Shown: positions 1 to 8,743, counted from the first letter of the stretch. The stretch is 64,000 nucleotides of DNA from CAWDZK01 sp963807005 (GCA_963807005.1 CAWDZK010000005.1:186001-250000), one strand, 5' to 3'. Translations and numbers: made by a program. The notes: generated by a model from the letters alone, not told the origin.

Positions 1-253
1 GCCCGATGTTGCACGGGGACACCAGCAGGTCCACGTCGGGCCGGGCCCGCGGCGCCCGCCACAGGTCCCACCGGGCGTCGGCCAGCGCGTTGAGCACCGA
101 GGACCGGCCGCCCCGGCGGGCCGGGGCCACCTCGAGCACCTCGACGTCCTCCACCGCGCGCAGCGCCTCGACCAGCGCCCGGGTCGCCGTCGACGAGCCG
201 GAGGTGCCGTGCAGGTGGATCGCGGTGTTCACCACCACGCGCCGCGGCGTCAC
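1..253 (-). CDS. Glycosyltransferase, N-terminal part (cut by window edge)
   Basis: About 84 residues are visible before the gene runs off the left edge. Its GTG start overlaps the TGA stop of the upstream glycosyltransferase gene as GTGA, so the two are translationally coupled. The N-terminus has the beta-strand VVVNTAIHLHGTSGSST, which resembles the first strand and glycine loop of a GT-B Rossmann domain, followed by an alpha-helix of charged residues. By context it would add a sugar to a rhamnose-containing surface glycan. Family and donor cannot be set from this fragment; a GT4-type enzyme is the likeliest reading. Confidence 0.6.
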   Translation of the reverse strand, partial: MTPRRVVVNTAIHLHGTSGSSTATRALVEALRAVEDVEVLEVAPARRGGRSSVLNALADARWDLWRAPRARPDVDLLVSPCNIG

Positions 254-1359
254 CCGGCCGGCCGGCGGCTGCGGAGCCGCTCGCACAGCCGCTCGTAGTC
301 GCGGGCGACGTCGTCCCAGACGTACGCGGACCGGGCCCGTTCGCGCAGGGCCTCGCCCCGCTCCTTGGCCCCCACCGGGTCCTCCTCGTCGGCCACCAGC
401 GCGGACGCGACGTCGGCGGGGCCGGTCACGTACCGGGCCAGGCCGTCGGTCACCTCCCGGTTGAACACGACGTCCCACGCCGTGACGGCCGCACCGGCCC
501 CCATCGCCCGCAGCAGCGAAGGGTTCGTGCCGCCGACCGAGTGCCCGTGCAGGTACGACGTGGCGCCCGCGTAGAGCTGGTCCAGCAGCCCCTGGTCGTC
601 GTACACGGGCCCGAGGAAGCGCACCCGGTCGTCCCCCGCGGCCCTCGCCCGGACCTTGGCCTCGTACTCCCCGGCGTACGGCGCGCCCCCGACGACGACG
701 AGCGGCTGCGTGCCGGCGCTCCGCAGCCGCCCGGCGACCAGCTCGTCGAGATGGTTCTCGGGCTCGAACCGCGCCACTACGAGGTGGTAGCCACCCGCAT
801 CGAGACCCAGGCTGCCGAGACGGTCCGTCCCGGCGTCGGCGAGAGGCGCGCCGTACGGGATGAACACCGCGGCCCGGCCATGGGCGGCGTGCAGGTGGTC
901 GGCGATGGCGCGGGCGTCGGCCACCACCTCGTCGGCCCACCGCACGCTCCACTGCTCGGCGGCCCGGTAGTAGCGGGCGCCGAGGCCCTGCCACTTGGCC
1001 CGCTGCCACTCAAGCCCGTCGACGTGCACGGCGGTGGGGATGCCCGCGGCGCGCAGCAGTGGCACCAGCGGTGCGTTCGCGGCGTTGAACACCAGGGCCA
1101 CGTCCGGCCGCACCCGGGTGGCCGCGTGCACGGCGGACAGGAAGGTGTGCGACAGCGTCTCCAGCTCGCGCCGCCGGACCGCTGGCAGGTTCACCAGTCG
1201 CATGCCGTGGTGCTCACGCCGGGTCTGCCCGGGGTTGCGGCAGTAGACGACGACCTCGTGCCCGGCATGCACCAGGCGTCGGCCGATCTCGTCGACCGCG
1301 GTCTCGAACCCGCCGTACCGGGGCGGCACCCCCCGGGTGCCGAGGATCGCGATGCGCAC
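250..1359 (-). CDS. DUF1972-type glycosyltransferase, possible rhamnosyltransferase
   Basis: The 369-residue protein starts at a GTG. The N-terminus reads VRIAILGTRGVPPRYGGFET, the hallmark of the DUF1972/GT4 rhamnosyltransferase group: a Rossmann strand followed by the RGVPxxYGGFET loop that binds the donor. The C-terminal half carries VGGAPYAGEYE and a GGTNPSLLRAMGAG stretch, the usual nucleotide-sugar binding region of GT-B enzymes. It starts 3 bases after rfbD on the same strand, so it probably uses the dTDP-L-rhamnose made by the neighbouring Rfb enzymes to build a cell-surface polysaccharide at the cytoplasmic face of the membrane. The exact acceptor is unknown. Confidence 0.8.
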   Translation of the reverse strand: MRIAILGTRGVPPRYGGFETAVDEIGRRLVHAGHEVVVYCRNPGQTRREHHGMRLVNLPAVRRRELETLSHTFLSAVHAATRVRPDVALVFNAANAPLVPLLRAAGIPTAVHVDGLEWQRAKWQGLGARYYRAAEQWSVRWADEVVADARAIADHLHAAHGRAAVFIPYGAPLADAGTDRLGSLGLDAGGYHLVVARFEPENHLDELVAGRLRSAGTQPLVVVGGAPYAGEYEAKVRARAAGDDRVRFLGPVYDDQGLLDQLYAGATSYLHGHSVGGTNPSLLRAMGAGAAVTAWDVVFNREVTDGLARYVTGPADVASALVADEEDPVGAKERGEALRERARSAYVWDDVARDYERLCERLRSRRPAG

Positions 1360-1362
1360 CCG

Positions 1363-2214
1363 CTACCGCCCGGTCACGGCCGGGGCCGCGGCGTGCAGCA
1401 TCGCCCGCCACTCACCCGGAGCGGCGACGCCGGCCCGGGTCCAGGCGCCGTGGCCGAGGACGCTGTACGCCGGCCTCGGCGCCGGCCGCGGGAAGCGGTC
1501 AGTGGTCGTGGGGCGGATGCGGCCCGGGTCCGCGCCGATCTCCTCGAACACGGCCCGCGCCAGGCCGCACCAGGACGTCTGACCGGACGCCGTCGCGTGG
1601 TACGTGCCGGCCGGTGCGTCGGCGGTGACCAGCCGGTGCACGGCGAGTGCGACCTCGTGGGACCAGGTCGGCGCACCGACCTGGTCGTCGACCACGTCGA
1701 GGGTGTCCTTCGTCTTCTCCAGCGTCGCCATCGTGCGCACGAAGTTGCCGCCGTGCTCGCCGTAGAGCCACGCGGTGCGCACGACGTACGACGCGTCGGG
1801 GAGCAGCTGCCGGACCGCCTGCTCGCCGGCAGCCTTCGACCGCCCGTACGCCGAGCGCGGCGCCAGCGGCGCGTCCTCGGCGTACGGCGCCGTTGCGGTG
1901 CCGTCGAAGACGTAGTCGGTGGAGATGTGCACCAGGCGTGCACCCGCGGCGGCGGAGGCCGCCGCGAGCAGCTGGGGGGCCAGGCCGTTGACCCGGGTCG
2001 CCTCCGCCTCGTGCGTCTCGGCACCGTCGACGTCGGTCCAGGCCGCCGCGTTGACCACCACGTCGTGCCCGGGGACGGCTGCGGCCACCGCCCCGGCGTC
2101 GCAGACGTCGAGGTCGCTGCGGGTGACCGCGGTCACCTCAGCGCCGGTCCCCCTCAGCACGTCGACGACGTCACGGCCGAGCATGCCGCCGGCACCGGTG
2201 ACGAGCCACCTCAT
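1363..2214 (-). CDS. rfbD: dTDP-4-dehydrorhamnose reductase
   Basis: The 283-residue protein catalyses the last step of dTDP-L-rhamnose synthesis, NAD(P)H-dependent reduction of dTDP-4-dehydro-L-rhamnose. It opens with the Rossmann motif VTGAGGMLGRDVVDVL. It carries the short-chain dehydrogenase active-site pair as YGRSKAAGE and the STDYVFDG strand typical of RmlD, and its length is normal for the family. It is transcribed away from rfbA/rfbC; the two directions share a 96-bp gap. A minus-strand TAGACT at 2261-2266 could be its -10 box. There is no clear ribosome-binding site before the ATG. Confidence 0.95.
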   Translation of the reverse strand: MRWLVTGAGGMLGRDVVDVLRGTGAEVTAVTRSDLDVCDAGAVAAAVPGHDVVVNAAAWTDVDGAETHEAEATRVNGLAPQLLAAASAAAGARLVHISTDYVFDGTATAPYAEDAPLAPRSAYGRSKAAGEQAVRQLLPDASYVVRTAWLYGEHGGNFVRTMATLEKTKDTLDVVDDQVGAPTWSHEVALAVHRLVTADAPAGTYHATASGQTSWCGLARAVFEEIGADPGRIRPTTTDRFPRPAPRPAYSVLGHGAWTRAGVAAPGEWRAMLHAAAPAVTGR

Positions 2215-2296
2215 CGCCGGGGCCGCACGACGTCGGTGGCCACGATGCGCATGGGCCGGAAGTCTAGGCGGCGCAGGGGACCGGGCCGCACCCCGC

Positions 2297-2302
2297 TAAC
2301 GT
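2297..2302 (+). promoter_or_regulatory. -10 box of a probable leaderless rfbA promoter
   Basis: TAACGT fits the actinobacterial TANNNT -10 element and ends 8 bases before the rfbA ATG at 2311. That leaves room for a transcript starting at or within two bases of the start codon, and the ATG is preceded by a run of C with no Shine-Dalgarno. No convincing -35 box is seen. The leaderless reading is an inference. Confidence 0.4.
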
Positions 2303-2310
2303 GGCCCCCC

Positions 2311-3186
2311 ATGCGCGGGATCATCCTCGCCGGTGGGTCAGGCACCCGGCTCTACCCGATCACCCGGGGCATCAGCAAGCAGATCATGCCGGTCTACGAC
2401 AAGCCGATGATCTACTACCCGCTGTCGACCCTGATGATGGCCGGAGTCCGCGAGATCCTCGTCATCACGACCCCCGAGGACCAGGCCCAGTTCCAGCAGC
2501 TGCTGGGCGACGGCAGCGACCTGGGGATCCGGCTCGAGTACGCCGTGCAGCCGCGGCCCGAGGGTCTCGCCCAGGCGTTCGTCATCGGTGCCGACTTCAT
2601 CGGCGACGAGTCGGTGGCGCTGGTGCTCGGCGACAACATCTTCTACGGCGCAGGGCTGGGCCGGTCGCTGAAGGCGAACAACGACGTTTCCGGCGGCCGG
2701 GTCTTCGCCTACCGGGTCGCCGACCCCACGGCCTACGGCGTGGTGGAGTTCGACGAGGGCGGCTCGGTCGTCTCGATCGAGGAGAAGCCCCAGAAGCCCC
2801 GCAGCCGCTACGCCGTGCCCGGCCTGTACTTCTACGACAACGACGTGGTCGAGATCGCCCGCACGCTGAAGCCGAGCGCCCGCGGCGAGCTCGAGATCAC
2901 CGCGGTCAACGCGGCGTACCTCGACCGCGGTCGGCTCACCGTCACCGTCCTCGACCGCGGCACCGCCTGGCTGGACACCGGCACCTTCGAGTCGCTCATG
3001 CACGCCGCCGCCTTCGTCCAGGCGGTCGAGGAGCGACAGGGCATCAAGGTCGGCTGCATCGAGGAGGTCGCGTTCCGCGAGGGCTTCATCGACGGCGCGC
3101 AGCTACGACTGCTCGCGGAGCCGTTGCGCAAGAGCGGGTACGGCGAGTACCTGCTCGACGTCCTGTCCGAGGTCGAGGGAACCTGA
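2311..3186 (+). CDS. rfbA: Glucose-1-phosphate thymidylyltransferase
   Basis: This 291-residue enzyme makes dTDP-glucose from dTTP and glucose-1-phosphate, the entry step to dTDP-rhamnose. The N-terminus MRGIILAGGSGTRLYPIT is the nucleotidyltransferase signature. PVYDKPMIYYPLSTLMMAG and the EEKPQKPRS region further along match RmlA closely, and the length is exactly typical. The frame is open far upstream, but homology begins at this ATG. Its TGA overlaps the ATG of rfbC (TGATG), so the two form a coupled operon. The rfbB dehydratase needed for the second step is not in the window. Confidence 0.96.
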   Translation: MRGIILAGGSGTRLYPITRGISKQIMPVYDKPMIYYPLSTLMMAGVREILVITTPEDQAQFQQLLGDGSDLGIRLEYAVQPRPEGLAQAFVIGADFIGDESVALVLGDNIFYGAGLGRSLKANNDVSGGRVFAYRVADPTAYGVVEFDEGGSVVSIEEKPQKPRSRYAVPGLYFYDNDVVEIARTLKPSARGELEITAVNAAYLDRGRLTVTVLDRGTAWLDTGTFESLMHAAAFVQAVEERQGIKVGCIEEVAFREGFIDGAQLRLLAEPLRKSGYGEYLLDVLSEVEGT

Positions 3187-3788
3187 TGCAGATCCGCGAG
3201 CTCGGGATCTCCGGCGCCTACGAGGTGACGCCGGTTCAGCACCGCGACGACCGCGGCGTCTTCCTCGAGCTGTTCAAGGAACAGGCCTTCGTCGAGGCGG
3301 TCGGGCACCGGCTCGAGCTGCGGCAGGCAAATGTCTCCGTGAGCAGCCGGGGGACGCTGCGCGGGGTGCACTACGCGGACGTTCCCCCGGGTCAGGCGAA
3401 GTACGTCACCTGCCTGGCCGGAGCGGCGGTGGACGTCGCCGTCGACATCCGGGTGGGCTCGCCGACCTACGGCCGGTGGGACTCGGTGCTGCTGGACACC
3501 GTCGACCGGCGGGCCATCTACCTCGGTGAGGGGATCGGACACGCCTTCCTCGCGCTGGAGGACGCCACCACGGTGGGCTACCTGTGCTCCGAGGGGTACA
3601 GCCCGGGCCGGGAGCACGGCATCCACCCGCTCGACCCGGCCCTCGGGATCGAGTGGCCGGCGGACGTGGCGCCGCTGCTGTCCCCGAAGGACGATGCCGC
3701 CCCTGGTCTCGCGGAGGCGGCCGCTGCCGGACTCCTGCCGGACTACGACGCCTGTCTGTCGTACTACGCCTCCTTGCGCGCCGGCTGA
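3186..3788 (+). CDS. rfbC: dTDP-4-dehydrorhamnose 3,5-epimerase
   Basis: The 200-residue cupin-fold enzyme converts dTDP-4-dehydro-6-deoxyglucose to dTDP-4-dehydro-L-rhamnose. Visible family marks are HRDDRGVFLELFKE near the N-terminus, QANVSVSSRGTLRGVHY with the catalytic His, and a GIGHAFLALED strand late in the fold. The ATG overlaps the rfbA stop, so translation is coupled. The gene is followed after 50 bases by the convergent DUF4012 gene. With rfbD and rfbA it supplies three of the four rhamnose enzymes. Confidence 0.95.
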   Translation: MQIRELGISGAYEVTPVQHRDDRGVFLELFKEQAFVEAVGHRLELRQANVSVSSRGTLRGVHYADVPPGQAKYVTCLAGAAVDVAVDIRVGSPTYGRWDSVLLDTVDRRAIYLGEGIGHAFLALEDATTVGYLCSEGYSPGREHGIHPLDPALGIEWPADVAPLLSPKDDAAPGLAEAAAAGLLPDYDACLSYYASLRAG

Positions 3789-3838
3789 GCCGCACACGGG
3801 GACGTCCGGGCGACGACGACAGCGACGGCGCCGACCGG

Positions 3839-5827
3839 CTAGCCCTTGGTGAGCAGCACCTTGAGCACCTGCGGGTGGTCCATCGGCACGCTGGTCGACA
3901 GCCTGTCACCGGACGCGCTCCAGCCATGGGCCGGCCGCGCCGTCCAGCCCTTCGGTGCCACCACCGAGAGATCCAGCGTGGGGACGTTGAGCATCGCCTG
4001 CGGCACGACGTAGTCGCGGAAGTACATCCGGTCGCCCTTGACGACCGCGGCCTTCTCGACGACATAGGTCCAGCTGACGTCGGCTGCGCCGTCGGGCGGC
4101 AGGACCACCGCCGCCTTGGCGTAGGTGCGGCCTTCCTGGTCCTGCCCCGCCCCGACGGTACCGGCCAGCGTGACCACCGGCTGCCTGGTGACCTTCGCAC
4201 CGGGCGGCATCAGGTTGATGACGAGGTTGGTCGCCCAGCGGGTGTCGTAGCCGCGGCGGCGGTCCGGGTACGGCGCGTCGTACGGCGGGGTGGGGTTCTC
4301 CAGGTGGACGGTGCGGCGGACGACCGCGGAGCCGTCGGCGCGCAGCTTGACGGTCTCCTTGACGGTGCGCTGCTGGAAGACGTCCATCTTGTTGCCGTTG
4401 CCGTTCTGGGTGTAGACGGCCGACAGGTTGCCGGTGCGGCGGACCGGGATCGTGCCGCCCATCCCCTTCTCTGCCACGACCTTCTGCAGCTTCGGGTCGC
4501 GGAAGTACATCTGCAGGTGCCGGCCGGGGATGGCCAGCCCGAGCGCGCGGGCCTTGCCGATCAGGCCGCCGCCCTCTGTGAGCCGGCTGAGCATGACCGT
4601 CATGAGCTGGTCGTTCACGTCGTGCCGCACCTTCACCGACGCGTCGTCGCTGCCGAACTGGTAGGCCCGCACGACCAGCTTCTTCGCGATGTTCTTGCCG
4701 GTGAGGGTGCCGTAGAACTGGGTCTTGATCGGCCCGGTGTAGTCGAGCAGGTGCCCGATCGCGGTGATGTCCAGGGCGATGACGCCGTCGGTCTTGCGGC
4801 CGAAGTTGGCCGGGGTCGCGCGCACCATCTGCTCACCTGAGACGGCAAAGCTCGGGTTGAACGTGGTGTTGACGAACCGCTCGGCTTCTCCGGCGGGCAG
4901 CGCGAAGGGGTCCTGTTTGCCGGTGAGCCGGTCCCAGTAGAACTCGCTGTTGACGTTCGTCAGGGCGGAGGTCTGCCCCTTCTCGGGGACCGACATCTTG
5001 CCGTCGTTGAACCGGACGAACGCCACCGAGAGCGGTGCGCCGCCGGACGCACGCATCTCGGCCGGGTTCATGATCGCGACGAGGTAGGTCTTCTTGCCGT
5101 TCGCGCCGACCGCGTCCGGCAGTGCGCTCAGCAGCGGGCCCAGGGACACGATCTCCTGGCGCAGCGAGGTGATCTGCTTCAGCGCCGACCGCTTCTTCTC
5201 CAGCGCCTGGTCGCCCTTGGGCCCGCTGCCGGTGACCTGCTCCAGCTGGGCCTGGGCCCGGTCCATCGACGCCTTGATCTCCTCGACCGAGCCCTGCGCG
5301 TCCCGGATGGCCGGGATGCTGAACCGGCCGTTGGTGAAGAGCTTGGAGTCCTCGCCGGAGAAGTTCTCGTAGACCCCGAGGGCGCTGGTGCCCGACCTGG
5401 TCATGATGTCGGCCGCCGCGAGCAGGTGGTCCAGGTCGTCGACGGTGCTGCCGACGTACGGCAGGCCCTTGGCCATCCGCACCTGCCGGGCACCAGCGGC
5501 GTCCCTGGCCTCGCCCAGCGCCTTCTGCCCGGCCGCCAGGTGCGCCTTGGCGGCCTCCTCGTCGCCGGCCTTGAGGGTGTCGCGGAACTGCTCGAGCTCG
5601 CCCTGGGCGACCGCGGCCCGGTCCTGTACCACGCGAGCCGCCGACAGCAGCCCCGACGTCAGCCACCAGACCCAGACACCGGCCAGCAGGACGCCGACCA
5701 GGACGAGCAGCCCCACGGGGAGCAGCCAGCCCGGCCGGGAGGTGGTCCGCCTGGCCCGACGGCGCCCGCCGGCCGGCCGGGTGCGCACCTTCGCCGCGGC
5801 GTCAGGCGGGGTGGCGGTGGAGGTCAC
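3839..5827 (-). CDS. DUF4012 domain membrane-anchored protein
   Basis: The protein has 662 residues if started at GTG 5827; an ATG 33 codons upstream adds only low-complexity residues. After a basic N-terminus (GGRRRARRTTSRPGW) comes one membrane helix at about residues 42-64, then a long predicted coiled-coil/helical segment (residues 70-200), then the DUF4012 region with AIMNPAEMRASGGAPLS and an FNPSFAVSGEQMV stretch. DUF4012 proteins are extracytoplasmic and often sit beside capsule or surface-glycan genes, as here beside rfb. Molecular function is not known for the family. The gene is monocistronic and convergent with rfbC. Confidence 0.75.
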   Translation of the reverse strand: MTSTATPPDAAAKVRTRPAGGRRRARRTTSRPGWLLPVGLLVLVGVLLAGVWVWWLTSGLLSAARVVQDRAAVAQGELEQFRDTLKAGDEEAAKAHLAAGQKALGEARDAAGARQVRMAKGLPYVGSTVDDLDHLLAAADIMTRSGTSALGVYENFSGEDSKLFTNGRFSIPAIRDAQGSVEEIKASMDRAQAQLEQVTGSGPKGDQALEKKRSALKQITSLRQEIVSLGPLLSALPDAVGANGKKTYLVAIMNPAEMRASGGAPLSVAFVRFNDGKMSVPEKGQTSALTNVNSEFYWDRLTGKQDPFALPAGEAERFVNTTFNPSFAVSGEQMVRATPANFGRKTDGVIALDITAIGHLLDYTGPIKTQFYGTLTGKNIAKKLVVRAYQFGSDDASVKVRHDVNDQLMTVMLSRLTEGGGLIGKARALGLAIPGRHLQMYFRDPKLQKVVAEKGMGGTIPVRRTGNLSAVYTQNGNGNKMDVFQQRTVKETVKLRADGSAVVRRTVHLENPTPPYDAPYPDRRRGYDTRWATNLVINLMPPGAKVTRQPVVTLAGTVGAGQDQEGRTYAKAAVVLPPDGAADVSWTYVVEKAAVVKGDRMYFRDYVVPQAMLNVPTLDLSVVAPKGWTARPAHGWSASGDRLSTSVPMDHPQVLKVLLTKG

Positions 5828-6059
5828 GGAGTCCTGTCCTGGGCGGCGGCGAGGGTGCTCGACCGACGAGTGCTCGTTCGGAGGCAGCGGAGGCTGCGGG
5901 CGGGCGCGAAGACGTGGTCCGGGCACACGTCCCGGACTACACAGTCTAGACGTCGTGGAAAGTGACCTGGTTCACGCCGCTTGCCCCGGATCCGCCCGGT
6001 TCACGGCCGCAAGCCGAGCCGGGGACGTCAGTCGCGGCGATGCGCCGGACCGGGTGGGG

Positions 6060-6920
6060 TCATTTGAGCAGCCGGGACAGCCGGCGGTCGGCCAGCGGCT
6101 TGCCGCCGGTCTGGCAGGTGGGGCAGTACTGCAGCGACGAGTCGGCGAAGGACACCTCGCGCACCGTGTCGCCGCAGACCGGGCACGGCGAACCGGTACG
6201 GCCGTGCACCCGAAGCGCCACCTTCTTCTCCTTCTTCAGCTGACCGGCGGCCAGTCCGGTGGCCCGCTCCACGGCATCGCGCAGCACGCTCTGCAGCGCG
6301 CTCCACAGCCCGTCGATCTCGGTGTCGCTCAGCGAGGAGCCGAGCCGGAACGGCGAGAGCCGGGCGGCGTGCAGCACCTCGTCGGAGTAGGCGTTCCCCA
6401 CACCGGCGAGGACCGACTGGTCCCGCAGCAGTCCCTTGACCTGCTGGCGGGAGCCGGCGAGCAGGGCGGCCAGGTCGTCGCGGCTGAACCCCGGGGACAG
6501 CGGGTCCGGCCCGAGCCGGGCGATGCCGGGGACGTCGTACGGCGAGTGGACGACGTAGACCGCCAGCCGCTTCTGGGTGCCGGCCTCGGTGAGGTCGAAG
6601 CCCGAGCCGTCGTCGAGGTGCACCCGGGCGGCCAACGGGCCCTTGCCCATCCTCGGCGGCACCGGGGAGAGCGCGTCGGACCAGCGCAGCCAGCCGGCCC
6701 GGGCCAGGTGCACCACCAGGTGCAGGCCGGAGACGTCCAGGTCCAGGAACTTCCCGAAGCGTGCCGCGCCGCTGATCTCGAGGCCCTGCAACGAGCTCAC
6801 CGGGGGGTCGTAGGTCTTGAGCACGCTCAGCGCGGCCAGGTCCACGCGGGCCACGACGCGGCCGACCGCGCGCTCGGTGAGGAACGCGGTCAGCGCCTGC
6901 ACCTCAGGTAGCTCAGGCAC
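6060..6920 (-). CDS. Fpg/Nei-family DNA glycosylase/AP lyase
   Basis: This 286-residue base-excision repair enzyme removes oxidised bases and nicks at abasic sites. The start is GTG 6920, chosen because family members begin with the catalytic Pro right after Met: the sequence reads (V)PELPEVQALTAFL, giving P2 and E3 as the conserved catalytic pair. The H2TH region includes DQSVLAGVGNAYSDEVL. The C-terminus holds a zinc finger, CPVCGDT ... YCPTCQ. The AGVGNAYSDE form and the C-terminus suggest the actinobacterial Nei-like branch rather than classical MutM. It stands alone between DUF4012 and the CAP gene. Confidence 0.88.
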   Translation of the reverse strand: MPELPEVQALTAFLTERAVGRVVARVDLAALSVLKTYDPPVSSLQGLEISGAARFGKFLDLDVSGLHLVVHLARAGWLRWSDALSPVPPRMGKGPLAARVHLDDGSGFDLTEAGTQKRLAVYVVHSPYDVPGIARLGPDPLSPGFSRDDLAALLAGSRQQVKGLLRDQSVLAGVGNAYSDEVLHAARLSPFRLGSSLSDTEIDGLWSALQSVLRDAVERATGLAAGQLKKEKKVALRVHGRTGSPCPVCGDTVREVSFADSSLQYCPTCQTGGKPLADRRLSRLLK

Positions 6921-7028
6921 GGGACAAGTGTGCCGCACCGAGCGTCACCCGATCGGCGGAGTCATGCCTCGGCCGAGCGACGCCGACGTAGTCAGGGCAG
7001 CACAAACCGACACCGGAGACGACACAAC

Positions 7029-7772
7029 GTGCCCTTCCAGCCCTCGCTCGAGACGGCCTTGCCGGCTGCCCGTACGACGCCCGGCCGCGCGCCGGGCCGG
7101 GTGGCCGCCGCGCTGGTGACGGCGCTCGCGGTGGTGCTGACCGCGCTGGTGACCGGGACGGTGACCGCGACGCCGGCCGGCGCGACCTCCGTCGAGGACG
7201 TGTTCACCGCGAAGCTGAACCACGAGCGCACCTCGCGCGGCCTCCGGCCGCTGACGCCGCGGTCCGCTCTCGTCGACGTCGCCAGGGCCCAGGCCCGCCG
7301 GATGGCCGCCAAGAGCTCGCTCTACCACAACCCGAACCTCACCAAGGACGTCACCGACTGGCGCTGGGTCGGCGAGAACGTCGGCTACGGCCCGGACGCG
7401 CTGACGGTGCACGTGGCCTTCATGAACAGCCCCGGCCACAAGGCGAACATCCTCGACCGCGACTACACCGAGGTGGGAATCGGAGCGGTGACGGTCGGCG
7501 GCCGGGTCTGGGTGGCCGAGGTCTTCCGGCGCCCGATGACCGTCTCGACGGCCAGCCGGACCTCGTCGGCCGGCACGAAGCCGACCTTCCAGCGGACCCT
7601 GCGTGTCGGCAGCACCGGGTCCCGGGTCAAGCGGGTCCAGGCCCGGCTGCACCTGCGCCAGACCGGCTACTTCGGCACCTACACCCGCCGGGCCGTGTCC
7701 CGGTTCCAGAAGTCGCAGGGCTGGCGGGGCCGCGGGAACGTCGGCCCGAAGACCTGGTCCCGGCTGTTCTGA
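7029..7772 (+). CDS. Secreted CAP-domain protein with peptidoglycan-binding domain
   Basis: The 247-residue protein starts at GTG 7029, preceded by GGAGA about ten bases upstream. A hydrophobic segment at residues 20-48 (VAAALVTALAVVLTALV) ending near TPAGAT looks like a signal peptide. The CAP/SCP domain follows: LNHERTSRGL, a YHNPNL loop, WVGENVGYG and NSPGHKANILD, the usual cavity residues. The last 60 residues (RVGSTGSRVKRVQARL through GPKTWSRLF) form a PG_binding_1 repeat. It is therefore probably exported and held on peptidoglycan; the biochemical role of bacterial CAP proteins is poorly known. A strong terminator hairpin follows at 7811-7850. Confidence 0.85.
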   Translation: MPFQPSLETALPAARTTPGRAPGRVAAALVTALAVVLTALVTGTVTATPAGATSVEDVFTAKLNHERTSRGLRPLTPRSALVDVARAQARRMAAKSSLYHNPNLTKDVTDWRWVGENVGYGPDALTVHVAFMNSPGHKANILDRDYTEVGIGAVTVGGRVWVAEVFRRPMTVSTASRTSSAGTKPTFQRTLRVGSTGSRVKRVQARLHLRQTGYFGTYTRRAVSRFQKSQGWRGRGNVGPKTWSRLF

Positions 7773-7810
7773 GCCTGTCGCCGCCCGGTGGGCGGACGGC
7801 ACATGACCGA

Positions 7811-7850
7811 CGGCGTCGGTTGCGGGAGGAGGGGCCCGCAACCGGCGCCG
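7811..7850 (+). terminator. Long hairpin terminator after the CAP gene
   Basis: A 16-bp stem with a single G-T pair and an 8-base purine loop (7827-7834) starts 39 bases past the CAP stop codon. No T-run follows, which is usual for terminators in very G+C-rich actinomycetes. Confidence 0.7.
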
Positions 7851-7925
7851 TTGTACGTCACCGCGTCCGGCCAGATTTCGGCCGAACCCCTTCCTCGCGG
7901 GGTGCCGGGCGACGATGATGGTGCC

Positions 7926-8177
7926 GTGGCCGCCGACGGTGCCGTGCCAGGACGCGTCATCGCGCTGCCCAGCGGGGGGACGGTGCTCGAGGACGCCCGG
8001 GGCGAGAGCCGGTGGATGCGGGTCACCTGGCACGACGACGAGGGCGTCGTGGTGCTCAGCGTCTGGCGGGACGGCTCGTGCGTGGCGACGGTCCGGCTCG
8101 AGCGCGGCGACGTCCCCGCGCTGGTGACCGCCCTCGTGGACGGGCTGGCCGAGACCACACCAGCGCCCGGCTGGTGA
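7926..8177 (+). CDS. Small conserved-looking hypothetical protein
   Basis: This 83-residue protein has coding-like third positions and a compact beta-rich pattern: RWMRVTWHDDEGVVVLSVWR followed by CVATVRLERGDVPALVTALV. I recall similar short proteins with a WMRVSWH core in actinomycetes, with no assigned function. GTG 7926 is the best start: a GATGAT hexamer at 7914-7919 ends 7 bases upstream, so the mRNA could be leaderless. Longer in-frame starts add poorly coding sequence that overlaps the terminator. The gene is convergent with marR. Confidence 0.6.
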   Translation: MAADGAVPGRVIALPSGGTVLEDARGESRWMRVTWHDDEGVVVLSVWRDGSCVATVRLERGDVPALVTALVDGLAETTPAPGW

Positions 8178-8230
8178 GCGGGCCGAGGCCCGACGCTGTT
8201 CGGCGCTGAACCCGGCGCGGCCGGGCGGGG

Positions 8231-8719
8231 CTACTCCTCGGCGGCGACGACCCGGTCGAGCGCCGCGGTGACGCCGCGGACCTCTTCCGCGCCCAGGTGC
8301 CGGCCGAAGTGCTCGTCGATGCCGGCCAGGTAGACCGGCGCCGCCGCGCGCAGCCGCTCCCTGCCCTCGTCGGTCACGGTGGCGTAGGAGGACCGCTTGT
8401 CGTCCGGGTTGGGCGCCCGGGTGACCAGCCCGGCCCGTTCCAGCTCGGTCACCACCCGGCTGACCCGCTCCCGGCTGAGCACCGCCCGGGCGCCGAGGTC
8501 CGACATCCGCAGGCGGCGCCCCGGCGCCGAGTTGAGCACCAGCAGCACGTCGTACCAGGACAGCGGCAGGCCGGTCGCGCCCAGCCGGCGCTCCAGCTTC
8601 GGCACCACCGCGGCGTGCACGCGCAGCAGGGCCGCCCACGCGGCTACGGCGTCCCCCGGGGGGCCAGCTGCCTCGGGGGCCGCGCCGCCGTGGGTCGCGC
8701 CGGCCGGGTCGTCCGTCAT
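8231..8719 (-). CDS. MarR-family transcriptional regulator
   Basis: The 162-residue regulator has an N-terminal helix (AWAALLRVHAAVVPKLERRL) and the winged helix: RMSDLGARAVLSRERVSRVV as the recognition helix-turn-helix, and RAPNPDDKRSSYATVTDEGR as the wing with the conserved DxR motif. Divergent transcription from the azoreductase gene across 106 bp, together with two near-identical palindromes in that gap, makes it the likely local repressor, released by an electrophile, quinone or aromatic ligand. A minus-strand TAGCCT at 8726-8731 lies 7 bases before the ATG, so its message is probably leaderless and its -35 area lies inside operator 1 (autoregulation). Confidence 0.88.
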   Translation of the reverse strand: MTDDPAGATHGGAAPEAAGPPGDAVAAWAALLRVHAAVVPKLERRLGATGLPLSWYDVLLVLNSAPGRRLRMSDLGARAVLSRERVSRVVTELERAGLVTRAPNPDDKRSSYATVTDEGRERLRAAAPVYLAGIDEHFGRHLGAEEVRGVTAALDRVVAAEE

Positions 8720-8725
8720 CGCGCC

Positions 8726-8731
8726 AGGCTA
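8726..8731 (-). promoter_or_regulatory. -10 box of a probable leaderless marR promoter
   Basis: On the minus strand this reads TAGCCT (TANNNT) and ends 7 bases before the marR ATG. Its -35 position (about 8749-8754) falls inside operator 1, which would allow self-repression. Confidence 0.45.
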
Positions 8732-8743
8732 CGGCAAAGATTG

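Noticed and set aside
541..3186. Very long plus-strand frame (881 codons) running over rfbD and into rfbA
   Set aside because: Only the part from ATG 2311 has RmlA homology. The earlier part is the antisense of the glycosyltransferase and rfbD genes and is kept open by high G+C.
6939..7028. Possible c-di-AMP (ydaO) riboswitch before the CAP/peptidoglycan-binding gene
   Set aside because: Such genes often carry one in actinomycetes, but the 90-bp leader lacks the conserved core words and paired arms.
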